Counted from the stretch's first letter, positions 15,839 through 24,298 are shown. The stretch is DNA of 64,000 bases from CAZLDI01 sp964558415 (GCA_964558415.1 CAZLDI010000002.1:62001-126000), one strand, 5' to 3'. Numbers and translations: made by a program. The notes: generated from the sequence alone by a model not told the origin.

Positions 15839-16903
15839 TCAGGGCGTGATGGCGATTTTCAGGACGCCCTCCGCCTTACTGCGGAAGAGGTCATATGCTT
15901 TCGGGGCGTCATCCAGCTTCATGCGGTGCGTGAAGAGCGGCTTGAGGTCGGTGTTGCCGTTCTGGCAGAGGCTGAGCATGTGTTCCATGCGGTCGCGGCC
16001 GGAGGGGCAGAGCGTCGTCACGATGGTGCGGTGCAGAAACGACGGCGCCGTGATTGTGGGCATGGAGAGCATCGGGGTGAGGCCATAAACGCCGACCGAG
16101 GAAACAGTGCCGCCGCGGCGGATGGCCCGCGTACACGCCTCGAACGTAGTCTGGGTGCCTACAGCCTCGACGGCCACGTCGACGCCCTGGCCGCCCGTGA
16201 GGGACATGATCTTCGTGATCGGGTCCTCCTCCTTCGGGTTGATGACCACGTTGGCGCCGAATTTCTTCGACATCTCGAGGCGCTCCGGGAGCGAATCTAC
16301 GGCGATGATCAGGCCACAGCCGCGGGCGCGGGCACCCGCCGTAGCGCAAAGGCCGACGGGCCCCTGGGCGAAGACCGCGACGGAGTCGCCGAAAGCCGAC
16401 CCGGCGCGCTCGATGGCGCCAAAGCCCGTGGAAAGAATGTCCGTGGCCAGGACGGCCATTTCATCGCTCACGCCGTCCGGTACCTTCGCGACGTTGCCAT
16501 CCGCGAACGGGACGACAAAGTACTCCGCCTGGCAGCCGAAAAGGACGCGGCCGCCGCCGGTGCAGGTGCTATAGTCCACTTTCATGCACTCGTGACACGT
16601 ACCACAGCCAGTGAGGCAGGACGAAATGACGCGGTCGCCCTCCTTGACTCGGTTGACGCCTGCGCCGACCGAATGAACGATGCCGACGCCCTCGTGGCCC
16701 ATGAGGAGGCCGTTGGGCGTGACGTGATTCCCCGGGAAGAGCGCGCCGAGCATCTCGTTGGGGAATTCGTCCACGAAATGCATGTCAGAACCGCAGACGG
16801 TGGACATGGTGGACTTGATGATGATCTCGCCTGGTCCGGGCGTTGGGATCGGAAGGTCGATGATCTCGACCTTGCCGTTGGTGGGCTTAACGCAGGCTTT
16901 CAT
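15839..16903 (-). CDS. zinc-dependent alcohol dehydrogenase (MDR)
   Basis: A 354-residue medium-chain dehydrogenase/reductase. Catalytic zinc ligands are in TVCGSDMHF and LMGHEGVG; the structural zinc loop is CLTGCGTCHEC with a fourth Cys in DYSTC. The nucleotide-binding region reads VAVFAQGPVGLCATAGARARGC, close to GxGxxG but with QGPVG. The subgroup containing GGRVLFGCQAEYFVVP resembles NAD(P)-dependent secondary alcohol or glutathione-independent aldehyde dehydrogenases. ATG start, 104 bases from the DUF2855 gene. Substrate not determinable. Confidence 0.9.
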   Translation of the reverse strand: MKACVKPTNGKVEIIDLPIPTPGPGEIIIKSTMSTVCGSDMHFVDEFPNEMLGALFPGNHVTPNGLLMGHEGVGIVHSVGAGVNRVKEGDRVISSCLTGCGTCHECMKVDYSTCTGGGRVLFGCQAEYFVVPFADGNVAKVPDGVSDEMAVLATDILSTGFGAIERAGSAFGDSVAVFAQGPVGLCATAGARARGCGLIIAVDSLPERLEMSKKFGANVVINPKEEDPITKIMSLTGGQGVDVAVEAVGTQTTFEACTRAIRRGGTVSSVGVYGLTPMLSMPTITAPSFLHRTIVTTLCPSGRDRMEHMLSLCQNGNTDLKPLFTHRMKLDDAPKAYDLFRSKAEGVLKIAITP

Positions 16904-17007
16904 GGGGCGACCTCCCGTGGATTCAGGGTGTTCTGAGTTGAGTTATCTGAGCATAGGGCAGTGGTGGGGAATGGGCAATGGTAGCACGTCTGAGGAGGCC
17001 GGATAGT

Positions 17008-18120
17008 TCAGGAGGCTGCGAGCGATAGCACGTTACCGGTGCGTGGGTCTGCGCGGCCCTCCAGGTGATCGAGATAGACCCGTTTCACGGCGTCGGGCCC
17101 GCGCTCCTCTACCACGTCCAACCACGAGGCGACCGGTCCGCGGAACGCCTTCCAGGCTTCGGCGAAGCGCACGTTGAGTCCTCCGGGCCCCCAATCAGCC
17201 GTCCGCTTCTGGCCCTGTGCTGGCGCGAAGAATAGCGCAGGGGCAGGGCCGGGCAGCTGAACGTTTGGCGCCTCCTCGTCCCAGTGGGTCGCGCCGACCG
17301 CCGCCGAATGCTTCAGGTTGCCTCCGAGGAGTTGGTGTATGGAGGTGCGCGCGGCGCCGCTTCCTGACATGTCCACGTAGGCAGCGGGCACGTCTTTCGG
17401 CAGCGAGTTGATCTGGTCATACGTGACGATACGGTCGTAGCAGCCAAGGCTTTCAGTGAAGCCGGCGTTTCGTTGGGATGTCAGCCCAATAAGGTCCGGG
17501 CGGCGGGGCAGGCGGGAAAGGAGAAAAGCCGTCCCATAGGCGGTCTTGCTCGATGCGCTGGATAGAATGGTCAGGCGCGCGCCGAAGAAGTCGTTATCGA
17601 GGAGAAAGTCGGCGAGGAGGAAGGAGGTCCAGAACAGCGGCCGCAGGATCATCTGCTCGTTCTCGTGAACCTGATCGTAGGCAAGATCAGTCGTCGTGCG
17701 CGTGTACTGGTTGTAGACGGCCGGGAGGGTCCGGCGATGAGGTGCCACGTCCGCGAAGCCGGCGCCGGTCGCTTCTGCCTGCACCGTAAAGTGAGACGAT
17801 GCGGGGTAAAAGCCGTAGTATCGCTCGCCCACCGCCACGCCGTCGCTGCGCGATTGTGTGACCTCGCCAAAGCCCCAGACCGGGACTCGTCCCCAGCCGT
17901 CCTCTGCGGGGAAGAAGTTCCAGTAGCCCATGCGTTCGCCGAACACCGCGTAGGTAACGTTGTTCGCGGTGATGGCGAACTTCTCTACCCTGAGTTGTGC
18001 CTCACCCTGCTCCAGATCGGCGCCGTCTGTCGCCTCGCCGTGACCAAACTTGCAGCTTCGCAGGTCGTCTCGCCTGACCAGGAAATCGACGCGGCCATTG
18101 CTTACGTTCATCGCGTTCAA
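17008..18120 (-). CDS. DUF2855 family protein
   Basis: A 370-residue DUF2855 protein, a distant relative of quinone-type medium-chain reductases. Supporting segments are FAITANNVTYAVFGERMGYWNFFP and SSASSKTAYGTAFLL, the latter in place of the usual Gly-rich cofactor loop. A catalysing function is not established. The TTG at 18118-18120 is preceded by AAGGAGGT at an ideal 7-base spacing, so this unusual start is preferred over the ATG three codons later. Divergent from the MFS gene. Confidence 0.87.
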   Translation of the reverse strand: MNAMNVSNGRVDFLVRRDDLRSCKFGHGEATDGADLEQGEAQLRVEKFAITANNVTYAVFGERMGYWNFFPAEDGWGRVPVWGFGEVTQSRSDGVAVGERYYGFYPASSHFTVQAEATGAGFADVAPHRRTLPAVYNQYTRTTTDLAYDQVHENEQMILRPLFWTSFLLADFLLDNDFFGARLTILSSASSKTAYGTAFLLSRLPRRPDLIGLTSQRNAGFTESLGCYDRIVTYDQINSLPKDVPAAYVDMSGSGAARTSIHQLLGGNLKHSAAVGATHWDEEAPNVQLPGPAPALFFAPAQGQKRTADWGPGGLNVRFAEAWKAFRGPVASWLDVVEERGPDAVKRVYLDHLEGRADPRTGNVLSLAAS

Positions 18121-18178
18121 GGTGGTACCTCCTTATGGACGTGCGTAGTGCGGGGCGGTGCGACGCACCGGAGTTGAT

Positions 18179-18184
18179 TATACT
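18179..18184 (+). promoter_or_regulatory. -10 box TATACT, leaderless MFS promoter
   Basis: TATACT is followed by exactly 6 bases and the ATG at 18191. No ribosome site fits between them. Confidence 0.5.
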
Positions 18185-18190
18185 CGCGGC

Positions 18191-19672
18191 ATGGGCCGGG
18201 AAAAGGGCAGGCTGGCGCGGGGCGGTCGCGCGGGTCGCATGGCCGTGAGCGGCGCTGGCTACGGCGCGGATCGCGTTCTGGACACTGCCCAGCGACAGGT
18301 TTTCAGGCTACTGTGGCTTTTCCTGCCGGAGCCGGCGATCGCGCGGGACCTGCGCTTTGAGCACCTGCTGGCATCGCGCTTTCTGTCGGATGCGGGGCAA
18401 CAGGCGCTCGTGTTCGGGGCGCTGGTTGCCGTAGCGCGCGGTGGCGGGTCAGCGCTGGAGGTGGCGCTGGTGGGAGTCGCGGCGCTGGCGCCGCCGGCGC
18501 TATTTGGGTTGTATGGCGGGACGGTGGCGGACACGCTCCCGAAGCAGGTGGGTCTGGCCGGCGCATATGCGTCGCAGGCGGTGCTCTGTTTCGTCTTCGC
18601 GGGGGCGCTCGGCAGTGATCTGGTGGTGCTGCTTGCGCTGATCTTCGCGGTGAATGTGCTGGGTCAGGTATCTGGCCCTACTGAGTCTTCTGTCCTGCCG
18701 CTGGTGGCGACAGAGGCGGAGCTGGCGAGCGCGGCTTCGATGATCAACCTGGCGTCGGCCGCCGGCACGGCGTTCGGAACGGGCGTGCTGGCTCCGGTCG
18801 TCGTAAGGGCGTTTGGCGTTGAGGAGGTACTGTACGTTTGCGGCGCGATGTTGCTGCTGGCGGCCAGCCGCGTGTTTGACCTGCCGGTGGTTGAGAAAGG
18901 CAAGCGCATCCGATTGCCGCCGGTCCAGCGGCGCTTTCGGCCGGCGGTGCGATGGCTGGTGCGGCACCCCGCGGTGGGGACGATGATTATCGTGGCGGTG
19001 CTGGGTGGGACCGTGAACGTGGTGCTCCAGACGCTGGCGCCTCGTTACGTGCAGGAGGTGTTGCTGGCTGACGCTGCTGACACGGCGTACGTCTTTGCGC
19101 CGTCGGCGGTGGCCGTAGTGGCGGCGCTGCTGCTGGCGCCCCGCTTGATGGACCGAATCGGCGAACGTACGGTGGCGATATTCGGGCTTCTAATCGCTGC
19201 TCTATGCCTGTTTCTACTGGGGTTGGTCGGCGACGTGGCGTCGGTGGTGGACGAGATCAACCCACTTCATGCCGTGGGGCTGATCGGGATCGACCTGAGC
19301 GCGCGACTGCGCACCGCTGGGTTGCTGGCGATGCCGCTGGCGTTTGGGGTGTCGCTGACGGTCACCTCCGTGCAGACGTACATCAACCGCCGTGTTCCGG
19401 TAGGTTACCAGGGACGCACGTTCGCTATGCAGAGCGCCTTGCGGAACGGCTCGGCGATCGTCCCCCTGCTGGCGATGGGTGCGGCGGCCTCGGAGTTCGG
19501 CGCCGAAAAGGTGCTCTTGGTGTCGCCGCTGCTACTGCTGGTGGTGGGTTACGCGCTGGTGTTCGCGAGCTACCGGTTCGTAGGGCTTCCGGCGCCCGGG
19601 CGACTGGCCGTGCTGGAGTCGTTCTGGGAAGAGCCGGGCGAGGCGGCGGACGGCGAGCCGAAGGCGATTTGA
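18191..19672 (+). CDS. MFS transporter (exporter-like)
   Basis: A 493-residue major facilitator with a basic, Gly-rich N-terminal tail of about 50 residues and roughly 12 membrane segments. The sequence resembles the MFS_3 drug or siderophore exporter branch (FGLYGGTVADTLPKQ corresponds to the loop 2-3 motif). A longer cytoplasmic loop after helix 6 contains FDLPVVEKGKRIRLPPVQRRFRP. ATG 18191 is favoured over an upstream GTG because a TATACT box directly precedes it. Substrate unknown. Its stop lies 4 bases from that of the convergent VOC gene. Confidence 0.85.
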   Translation: MGREKGRLARGGRAGRMAVSGAGYGADRVLDTAQRQVFRLLWLFLPEPAIARDLRFEHLLASRFLSDAGQQALVFGALVAVARGGGSALEVALVGVAALAPPALFGLYGGTVADTLPKQVGLAGAYASQAVLCFVFAGALGSDLVVLLALIFAVNVLGQVSGPTESSVLPLVATEAELASAASMINLASAAGTAFGTGVLAPVVVRAFGVEEVLYVCGAMLLLAASRVFDLPVVEKGKRIRLPPVQRRFRPAVRWLVRHPAVGTMIIVAVLGGTVNVVLQTLAPRYVQEVLLADAADTAYVFAPSAVAVVAALLLAPRLMDRIGERTVAIFGLLIAALCLFLLGLVGDVASVVDEINPLHAVGLIGIDLSARLRTAGLLAMPLAFGVSLTVTSVQTYINRRVPVGYQGRTFAMQSALRNGSAIVPLLAMGAAASEFGAEKVLLVSPLLLLVVGYALVFASYRFVGLPAPGRLAVLESFWEEPGEAADGEPKAI

Positions 19673-19676
19673 TGCA

Positions 19677-20195
19677 CTAGCTCCCCGTGGGAGGCGGCGC
19701 CGGCTGACTCCCGAAGCGCTCGACTTCCTTCCGGAGATCCAGCGGCCGGACCACGGCGCGCCGCTCATATTCGCCCCACTGGTCGCGTGGCACCATCCAC
19801 ATGATCTCGAACTCGATGCCGTCGGGGTCCTTGCCATAGAGCGACTTCGTCGCCCCGTGGTCGCTCATCCCGGTCAGCGCGTCCATTTCGGCGAGGACGG
19901 CGGCCGCGGCGGCGAGGTCCTCAATAGCGGCGACCTCCCAGGCGAGGTGGTAGAGGCCGACCGACCGCCGAGAGGGCTGCTGGGCGTCGACGCCGACCGC
20001 CATCAACCCCAGGTCGTGATGGTTGTTGCCGCCTACCGCGCGGAGGAAGGCCATCATGCCGCCCTCTCGGGCGACCTCCTCGAAACCGAAGGCCCGGCCG
20101 TAAAAGTCTACGGAGCGATCGAGGTCGCGCACGTAAAGGACGGCGTGGTTGAGTCGCGCTACCGCTATGGGCGTCTGGTCCTTGTCAGGGTTCAT
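19677..20195 (-). CDS. VOC family protein (glyoxalase fold)
   Basis: A 172-residue vicinal-oxygen-chelate protein made of paired beta-alpha-beta-beta-beta units. Metal-ligand candidates are LNHAVLYV (His), LYHLAWEV (His) and GIEFEIMW (Glu), the order found in extradiol-dioxygenase-like and catechol-type VOC enzymes. The C-terminal MVPRDQWGEYERRAVVRPLDL is shared, with few differences, by a broken copy at 40336-40640. ATG start; it may be transcribed with pirin and YceI genes upstream. Reaction unknown. Confidence 0.87.
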   Translation of the reverse strand: MNPDKDQTPIAVARLNHAVLYVRDLDRSVDFYGRAFGFEEVAREGGMMAFLRAVGGNNHHDLGLMAVGVDAQQPSRRSVGLYHLAWEVAAIEDLAAAAAVLAEMDALTGMSDHGATKSLYGKDPDGIEFEIMWMVPRDQWGEYERRAVVRPLDLRKEVERFGSQPAPPPTGS

Positions 20196-20235
20196 CGATG
20201 ACTCCTCTCTCGTTTAGGCGTACTGAATTTCGTGT

Positions 20236-21042
20236 TCACGCGCCGGCCCGCCGCGGCAGCGGCCGCCCGGTCACCAGGCCCCGGCCCGGGCCGTGTACGG
20301 CCCGCAGCAGCCGCGAGCTCGTCTTTGCCGAGAGTGCAACTTGACGCGGTGTGTCCCCCGTGGGAACGAGCAGGGTGCTGCCGGAAAGCAGCACCACGCC
20401 TTCGCCTGCGGTCAGCTCGCCCTCAAGCGGGTAAAGCAGCGCACCCTCGCCCGCGGCCAGCTCAAGCGTGATGCTCGCTCCCGTTTCGAGGGAGCTGTCC
20501 GCGAAGAGACGGATGTCGCCGTTCACTCTCAGTTCTGCGCGCGGCCCCACGAGTTCCTTGGTCAAGACGCCGGGCGCTTCCTCGTAGCGGGGTGCTTCGC
20601 CGTCGCGAAGAGCGCTGAACGATGCGCGCTCGGGGACCGGACGGGTCTCGTAGACCAGGATGAACGCGTGGGTGCGCTCGCCCGTGTCGTTCCATTCCTT
20701 GTGCAACATTCCCGAGAGGCCTTCTGTGAGGCAGGCGACGTCGCCCTTGCCCATGAAGCCCGTGATCCCGTTTTGGGCGTCATCGTGGCTGAGTGAGCCT
20801 TCGAGGATGTAGAAAAGGCGCTCGTTGTAGCGGTGGGGATGGTGGCCGATGCCTCGGTTTGGCTCCACGACGGCGTCGTGCACCATGATCAGCGGACCGG
20901 AGGCCTGCAGGGGCACGAACGGACCGATGACCTCGGTGGCCGTGAGACCCGGCGAGCCGAAGTCGGACTCGCCGAGCACTACGTAGTCTTCCGGAGAGAG
21001 CAGCAGCATATCTGCCTTGTCCCTCGTCTCGAGCGTGGTCAT
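20236..21042 (-). CDS. pirin-like cupin protein
   Basis: A 268-residue bicupin resembling pirin. The first cupin has HHPHRYNERLFYILEGSLSH followed by a GDVACLTEGLSGMLHKEW segment; the His and Glu residues are where pirin binds iron. The second cupin lacks an obvious metal site, which is normal. Bacterial pirins include a quercetin 2,3-dioxygenase and regulators of pyruvate metabolism, so the function is open. ATG start, 25 bases downstream of YceI in the same direction, likely one operon with it. Confidence 0.85.
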   Translation of the reverse strand: MTTLETRDKADMLLLSPEDYVVLGESDFGSPGLTATEVIGPFVPLQASGPLIMVHDAVVEPNRGIGHHPHRYNERLFYILEGSLSHDDAQNGITGFMGKGDVACLTEGLSGMLHKEWNDTGERTHAFILVYETRPVPERASFSALRDGEAPRYEEAPGVLTKELVGPRAELRVNGDIRLFADSSLETGASITLELAAGEGALLYPLEGELTAGEGVVLLSGSTLLVPTGDTPRQVALSAKTSSRLLRAVHGPGRGLVTGRPLPRRAGA

Positions 21043-21067
21043 GATTTTACTCCTACCGGCCGTCCCT

Positions 21068-21619
21068 CTACTTCTGTCGGATCGCCTCGATGTGGAGGGT
21101 GATCTTTACGTTGTCGCTGACGACGGCGCCGCCGGTCTCGATCATCGCATTCCACTTTACTCCGTAATCCCTGCGGCTGATTTGTGTCGTCGCGGTGAAG
21201 GCTGCCCGCCTGCTGCCCCAGGGGTCGTCGATCTCGCCCTGAAACTCGGTGTCGAGCACCAGCGGACGGCTGACGTCGCGAATCGTGAGGACGCCGTGTA
21301 CCTTGTAGTCGCTTCCGCCCGCCTTCTCCAGACGCGTGCTGGCGAACGTGATTTTCGGGTACTGCTCGGCGTTGAAGAAGTCGTCTGAGCGCAGGTGGGC
21401 ATCCCGGTCCGGAAGATTGGTGTCGACGCTTGCGACATCGATGGTTGCAGTGACGAAGGAGTTCTCTGGCTGTGCTTCGTCGATGCTGAGCACGCCCTCG
21501 AGCTCGCGAAAGCGGCCCTTCACGGTCGTGACGACGAGGTGCTTGACGGAGAACTCCGCGATGGAGTGCGTCGGGTCGATGGTCCAGGTGCTGGTCCTGG
21601 TCTCAGTCTGGGTGGTCAT
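21068..21619 (-). CDS. YceI family lipid-binding-like protein
   Basis: A 183-residue YceI-domain protein: STWTIDPTHSIAEFSVKHLVVTTVKGRF is the classic opening and VASVDTNLPDRDAHLRSDDFF follows. YceI folds are lipocalin-like barrels that bind isoprenoid or amide lipids. There is no signal peptide, so unlike the periplasmic enterobacterial form this one is cytoplasmic. It is transcribed away from the HxlR regulator from an overlapping promoter pair with a palindrome on its start site, so HxlR control is likely. A second, broken YceI gene lies at 39679-40259. Confidence 0.9.
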   Translation of the reverse strand: MTTQTETRTSTWTIDPTHSIAEFSVKHLVVTTVKGRFRELEGVLSIDEAQPENSFVTATIDVASVDTNLPDRDAHLRSDDFFNAEQYPKITFASTRLEKAGGSDYKVHGVLTIRDVSRPLVLDTEFQGEIDDPWGSRRAAFTATTQISRRDYGVKWNAMIETGGAVVSDNVKITLHIEAIRQK

Positions 21620-21655
21620 TGAGGGCTACCTCCTGCTACTAACCGGAAGTCCGGT

Positions 21656-21672
21656 ACTTACTTCTTGTAAGT
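21656..21672. promoter_or_regulatory. palindrome ACTTAC-N5-GTAAGT, candidate HxlR operator
   Basis: A perfect 6-bp inverted repeat with a 5-base spacer covers the predicted transcription start of yceI (about 21667). ACTTAC/GTAAGT half-sites are of the type bound by HxlR/MarR-like dimers; binding by the adjacent HxlR is inferred. Confidence 0.6.
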
Positions 21673-21673
21673 T

Positions 21674-21703
21674 ACTGTACGGGAGTGAGCTATCAGTTGT
21701 CAA
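21674..21703 (-). promoter_or_regulatory. yceI promoter TTGACA-N18-TACAGT
   Basis: On the minus strand TTGACA (21698-21703) and TACAGT (21674-21679) are separated by 18 bases. The -35 box overlaps that of the divergent hxlR promoter. Confidence 0.6.
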
Positions 21704-21725
21704 GCCCCTAACTTTAGGTTAGACT
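21697..21725 (+). promoter_or_regulatory. hxlR promoter TTGTCA-N17-TAGACT
   Basis: TTGTCA (21697-21702) and TAGACT (21720-21725) are spaced 17 bases. The -35 hexamer is nearly coincident with the yceI -35 on the other strand. Confidence 0.55.
21708..21722. promoter_or_regulatory. palindrome CTAAC-N5-GTTAG, candidate autoregulatory site
   Basis: A 5-bp inverted repeat overlaps the hxlR -10 box. It shares the TAACTT half-site with the palindrome at 21656-21672, suggesting a second, weaker site for the same regulator. Confidence 0.45.
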
Positions 21726-21741
21726 GACACGAGGTAACAGA

Positions 21742-22098
21742 ATGCCAAACAAACTCGAACAGATGACCTCGTTTTGCCCCGTCTATCACCGGGCGGCGGA
21801 GCTGATAGGCCGGCGCTGGACCGGAGCAATCCTGAGGGCGATGTTGACGGGTGTGAACCGCTTCAGCGAATTGAGCGGGACGGTGCCGGGAATGAGCGAC
21901 AAGATGCTCTCTGAGCGGCTGAAGGAGTTGGAGGCCGAAGATATCGTCGTGCGGCGGGTCATCCCGGAGACGCCGGTGCGGATTGAGTACGATCTAACGG
22001 CGAAAGGCCGCGGGCTTCAGGACGTGATAGAGGCGCTATCCGATTGGGCGGACCGCTGGCAGGCGGTTGACGCGTTGTCTACGGCGCCGCGCGCCTGA
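21742..22098 (+). CDS. HxlR family transcriptional regulator
   Basis: A 118-residue winged-helix regulator. CPVYHRAAELIGRRWTGAIL is the HxlR signature with its N-terminal Cys (residue 12) in the place used for redox or electrophile sensing by relatives such as YodB and HypR. RFSELSGTVPGMSDKMLSERLKELE is the recognition region. A GAGGTAAC ribosome site precedes the ATG. Divergent to yceI-pirin-VOC, whose promoter shares its -35 and carries palindromes, so it probably represses that unit and itself. The inducing signal is unknown. Confidence 0.9.
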   Translation: MPNKLEQMTSFCPVYHRAAELIGRRWTGAILRAMLTGVNRFSELSGTVPGMSDKMLSERLKELEAEDIVVRRVIPETPVRIEYDLTAKGRGLQDVIEALSDWADRWQAVDALSTAPRA

Positions 22099-22185
22099 TA
22101 CTGACAGGGCGTCGGGTGGCGGGACGGCGCAACGCGCCGGATGGAGCGTCGGCCCGTCGGTCCTCGCCGGGGCGCGTGATTGCTA

Positions 22186-22194
22186 TGGTATACT
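22186..22194 (+). promoter_or_regulatory. extended -10 TGGTATACT
   Basis: A consensus-like extended -10 (TGn-TATACT) about 95 bases before the zinc-ribbon gene. No good -35 is needed with such a box. The leader it defines contains GAACTG-ATC-CAGTTC (22260-22274), a 6-bp inverted repeat just ahead of the ribosome site. Confidence 0.5.
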
Positions 22195-22289
22195 CCGGCC
22201 AGTGGCGGAAGTTTCGGCCCCCGCAGGCTTAGCCTAGCGACCTGGTCCCGTGGCGACCCGAACTGATCCAGTTCTAGAAAGGGTCGTAG

Positions 22290-22535
22290 ATGAGGTACCA
22301 GGACAGGGTTCTCCATTGTCCAGACTGCAGCCGGATCTTCGCGTTCAACGTCGCCGACCAGCGGCTCTACGGTGAACTGGGTTACGACCAGCCTCGACGC
22401 TGTCGAAGCTGTCAGCTGTCCCGCGAGACTGCCCGACGCCATGTGCCGGGCAGGCCTCCAACATCGGCAGTCGTGTCACAGCCCAGGGCAGAAGCGCGAT
22501 CCCTCCGCTCCAACTTTGGCTGCGCGCAGTGGTAG
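22290..22535 (+). CDS. small zinc-ribbon protein
   Basis: An 81-residue protein with a probable zinc-binding domain: RVLHCPDCSRIFAF, then GYDQPRRCRSCQLSRE, a Cx2C...Cx2C site of the type annotated zinc-ribbon domain-containing protein. The C-terminal half is a basic, low-complexity tail. An AAAGGG ribosome site lies 7 bases before the ATG. It shares a transcript with the next small gene, overlapping it by 7 bases. No function is established. Confidence 0.8.
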   Translation: MRYQDRVLHCPDCSRIFAFNVADQRLYGELGYDQPRRCRSCQLSRETARRHVPGRPPTSAVVSQPRAEARSLRSNFGCAQW

Positions 22536-22753
22536 TCGGCCCGACCGGAAGCGATCTGCGGACGGGCGGGCTTAGCTTCGTCGATCACGCGCATCACTGG
22601 CTAATCGCCAGGCAGGATGGTCCTGTGAGTGAGGGAACCTGCAAGCGCTGCGGCGCTCGGCGGGACTTCAACAACGGCTTCATCCGGTCATATGCTCGTC
22701 CCTACCGCGTGCCTGAAGCTGTGCACCGGCCCGGCCTCGAACCCGCGGCCTGA
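22529..22753 (+). CDS. small Cys-motif protein (HHWLI...CKRCG)
   Basis: A frame of 74 codons from a GTG at 22529 in overlap with the zinc-ribbon stop. The core HAHHWLIARQDGPVSEGTCKRCGARRDF has a single Cx2C pair and looks like small conserved proteins in which the zinc site is completed by His or by dimerisation. The exact start is unsure; it could lie a few codons downstream. Function unknown. Its end is 37 bases from that of the convergent efflux gene. Confidence 0.6.
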   Translation: MVVGPTGSDLRTGGLSFVDHAHHWLIARQDGPVSEGTCKRCGARRDFNNGFIRSYARPYRVPEAVHRPGLEPAA

Positions 22754-22789
22754 TAGGCGCGATCCCGGCGACACAGGTCTTCCGGTGTC

Positions 22790-24262
22790 CTACGCAGCGG
22801 CGACTGGCGCGCCTTCTTCCACGATCTGCGGTGAAGCGACCGCTCTCGGGGCAGGCAACGCCTCGCGGTCCCGGACGAAGAGCGCCGCCAGCAATCCCAG
22901 CAGAGTGAGGGCGGCAGCCACGATAAACGACTCGTGGAAAGCGCTGAGGGCCGCTTCGGGGTTGCCGGTTGGGCCCAGCACCGTGTCGTGTGTCGCCAGG
23001 CGGCTGCTGAGGGCCGTCGCGAGCAGCGCGACGCCGAAGCTGGCGGCGACCTGGCGGTTCGCGTTGAAGATCGCGCTCGCGCGGCCCATCTCCTGAGGCT
23101 TCATCGTCGCGTAGGTCGCCGTTTGCATTGGGATGAGGATACCGGCGAAGGACATGCCCCGCGCGAACATCATCAGGCTGATCCACCCGCGCGGCGTATC
23201 CAGTTGTACGAATAAGAAGCAAAGTGTGGTAAGCGCCACGCCGGACATGCCGACCATTAGCATTCGGCGTGGACCGACGTGGTTGTAGATCCGCCCAAGG
23301 ACCTGAGTCATGGCGACAACGCCCAGCGCCTGCGGGAAGGTGGTCAGGCCGGACTCCAGCGGGGACAACCCCATCTCCGCCTGTAGGAGCAAGGGGAGCA
23401 AGAACAGGCCGCCCATCAAACCACTGTAACCGACGATCTGCACAGCGTTCATCGTGGTAAAGAGGCGGTTCTGGAAGAGCCGCATATCGATCATCGGCAT
23501 TCGCGCACGCAGCTCCACGAAAGCGAACACGATCAGCATCGCGATTCCGAGCAGGCCGAAGACCGCAACACGCGGGTCGCTGAAGCCCTCGATGCCGGCC
23601 TCCGCGAGGGCATACATGAGGGCGCCGAGGCCCCCGGCGGCGAGTAGGAAGCCCGGGACGTCCAGGCGCCCGGAGTTTTCTTGCTTCTCCTCCTTGAGGA
23701 ACATGCCTGCAAAGAGCAGCCCCAGTGCGCCGACAGGGATGTTGATGAAGAATATCCAGCGCCAGTCGTGATACTCGCTTAGGTAGCCACCCAGTACTGG
23801 CCCGCTGGCCGGTGCAACCACCATCGGTAGCATGAGAATGGCGGCGCCCTTCGCTCGCTCCTCCGGCGGGAAGGCGCGGAACAGCATGGCCGTACCGACG
23901 GGGGTCAAAATGCCGCCTCCGACCCCCTGGAGTATGCGGAAGGCGATTAGCGATTCGATGTTCCAGGCGAGACCACAGAGGAAAGAGCTCGTGGTGAAGA
24001 CGAACAGGGCGATCATGAAAATGCGCTTGGTGCCGAAGCGGTCGCCGGCCCAGCCACTGACCGGGATGAAGACTGCGAGGCTCAGAAGGTAGCCGGTAAC
24101 CACCCACTGAATCGTGGATGCGCCCTCGTTGGGGTTGACCTTTAGGTCGCGTGCGATCTCCGGGATGGCAACGTTTACGATCGTCATGTCCAGCAGGTCC
24201 ATGAAGAGACCGAAGACGAAGACGATGCCGACGATCCATTTGTATTCCAGCCTACCGATCAT
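22790..24262 (-). CDS. DHA2-family (EmrB/QacA) MFS efflux permease
   Basis: A 490-residue, 14-helix drug:H+ antiporter. Signatures: MDLLDMTIVNVAIPEIARDL in helix 1 (motif D1), GDRFGTKRIF in loop 2-3 (motif A), ILQGVGGGILTPVG in helix 4 (motif B) and APASGPVLGGYL in helix 5 (motif C). It exports hydrophobic compounds at the cytoplasmic membrane. ATG with GGGAG site; 36 bases after an LLM-type oxidoreductase gene and last in a TetR-LLM-LLM-DHA2 operon, so it may export a substrate or product of those enzymes and be controlled by the TetR protein. Confidence 0.92.
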   Translation of the reverse strand: MIGRLEYKWIVGIVFVFGLFMDLLDMTIVNVAIPEIARDLKVNPNEGASTIQWVVTGYLLSLAVFIPVSGWAGDRFGTKRIFMIALFVFTTSSFLCGLAWNIESLIAFRILQGVGGGILTPVGTAMLFRAFPPEERAKGAAILMLPMVVAPASGPVLGGYLSEYHDWRWIFFINIPVGALGLLFAGMFLKEEKQENSGRLDVPGFLLAAGGLGALMYALAEAGIEGFSDPRVAVFGLLGIAMLIVFAFVELRARMPMIDMRLFQNRLFTTMNAVQIVGYSGLMGGLFLLPLLLQAEMGLSPLESGLTTFPQALGVVAMTQVLGRIYNHVGPRRMLMVGMSGVALTTLCFLFVQLDTPRGWISLMMFARGMSFAGILIPMQTATYATMKPQEMGRASAIFNANRQVAASFGVALLATALSSRLATHDTVLGPTGNPEAALSAFHESFIVAAALTLLGLLAALFVRDREALPAPRAVASPQIVEEGAPVAAA

Positions 24263-24298
24263 CGCGTGGCTCCCAAAATGCGGCCTTTCCTTCGGCTT

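Noticed and set aside
22680..24239. 519-codon minus-strand frame over the DHA2 gene
   Set aside because: Runs one frame off the transporter and encodes an Arg/His/Pro-rich product without membrane segments; the 490-codon frame has the MFS motifs.
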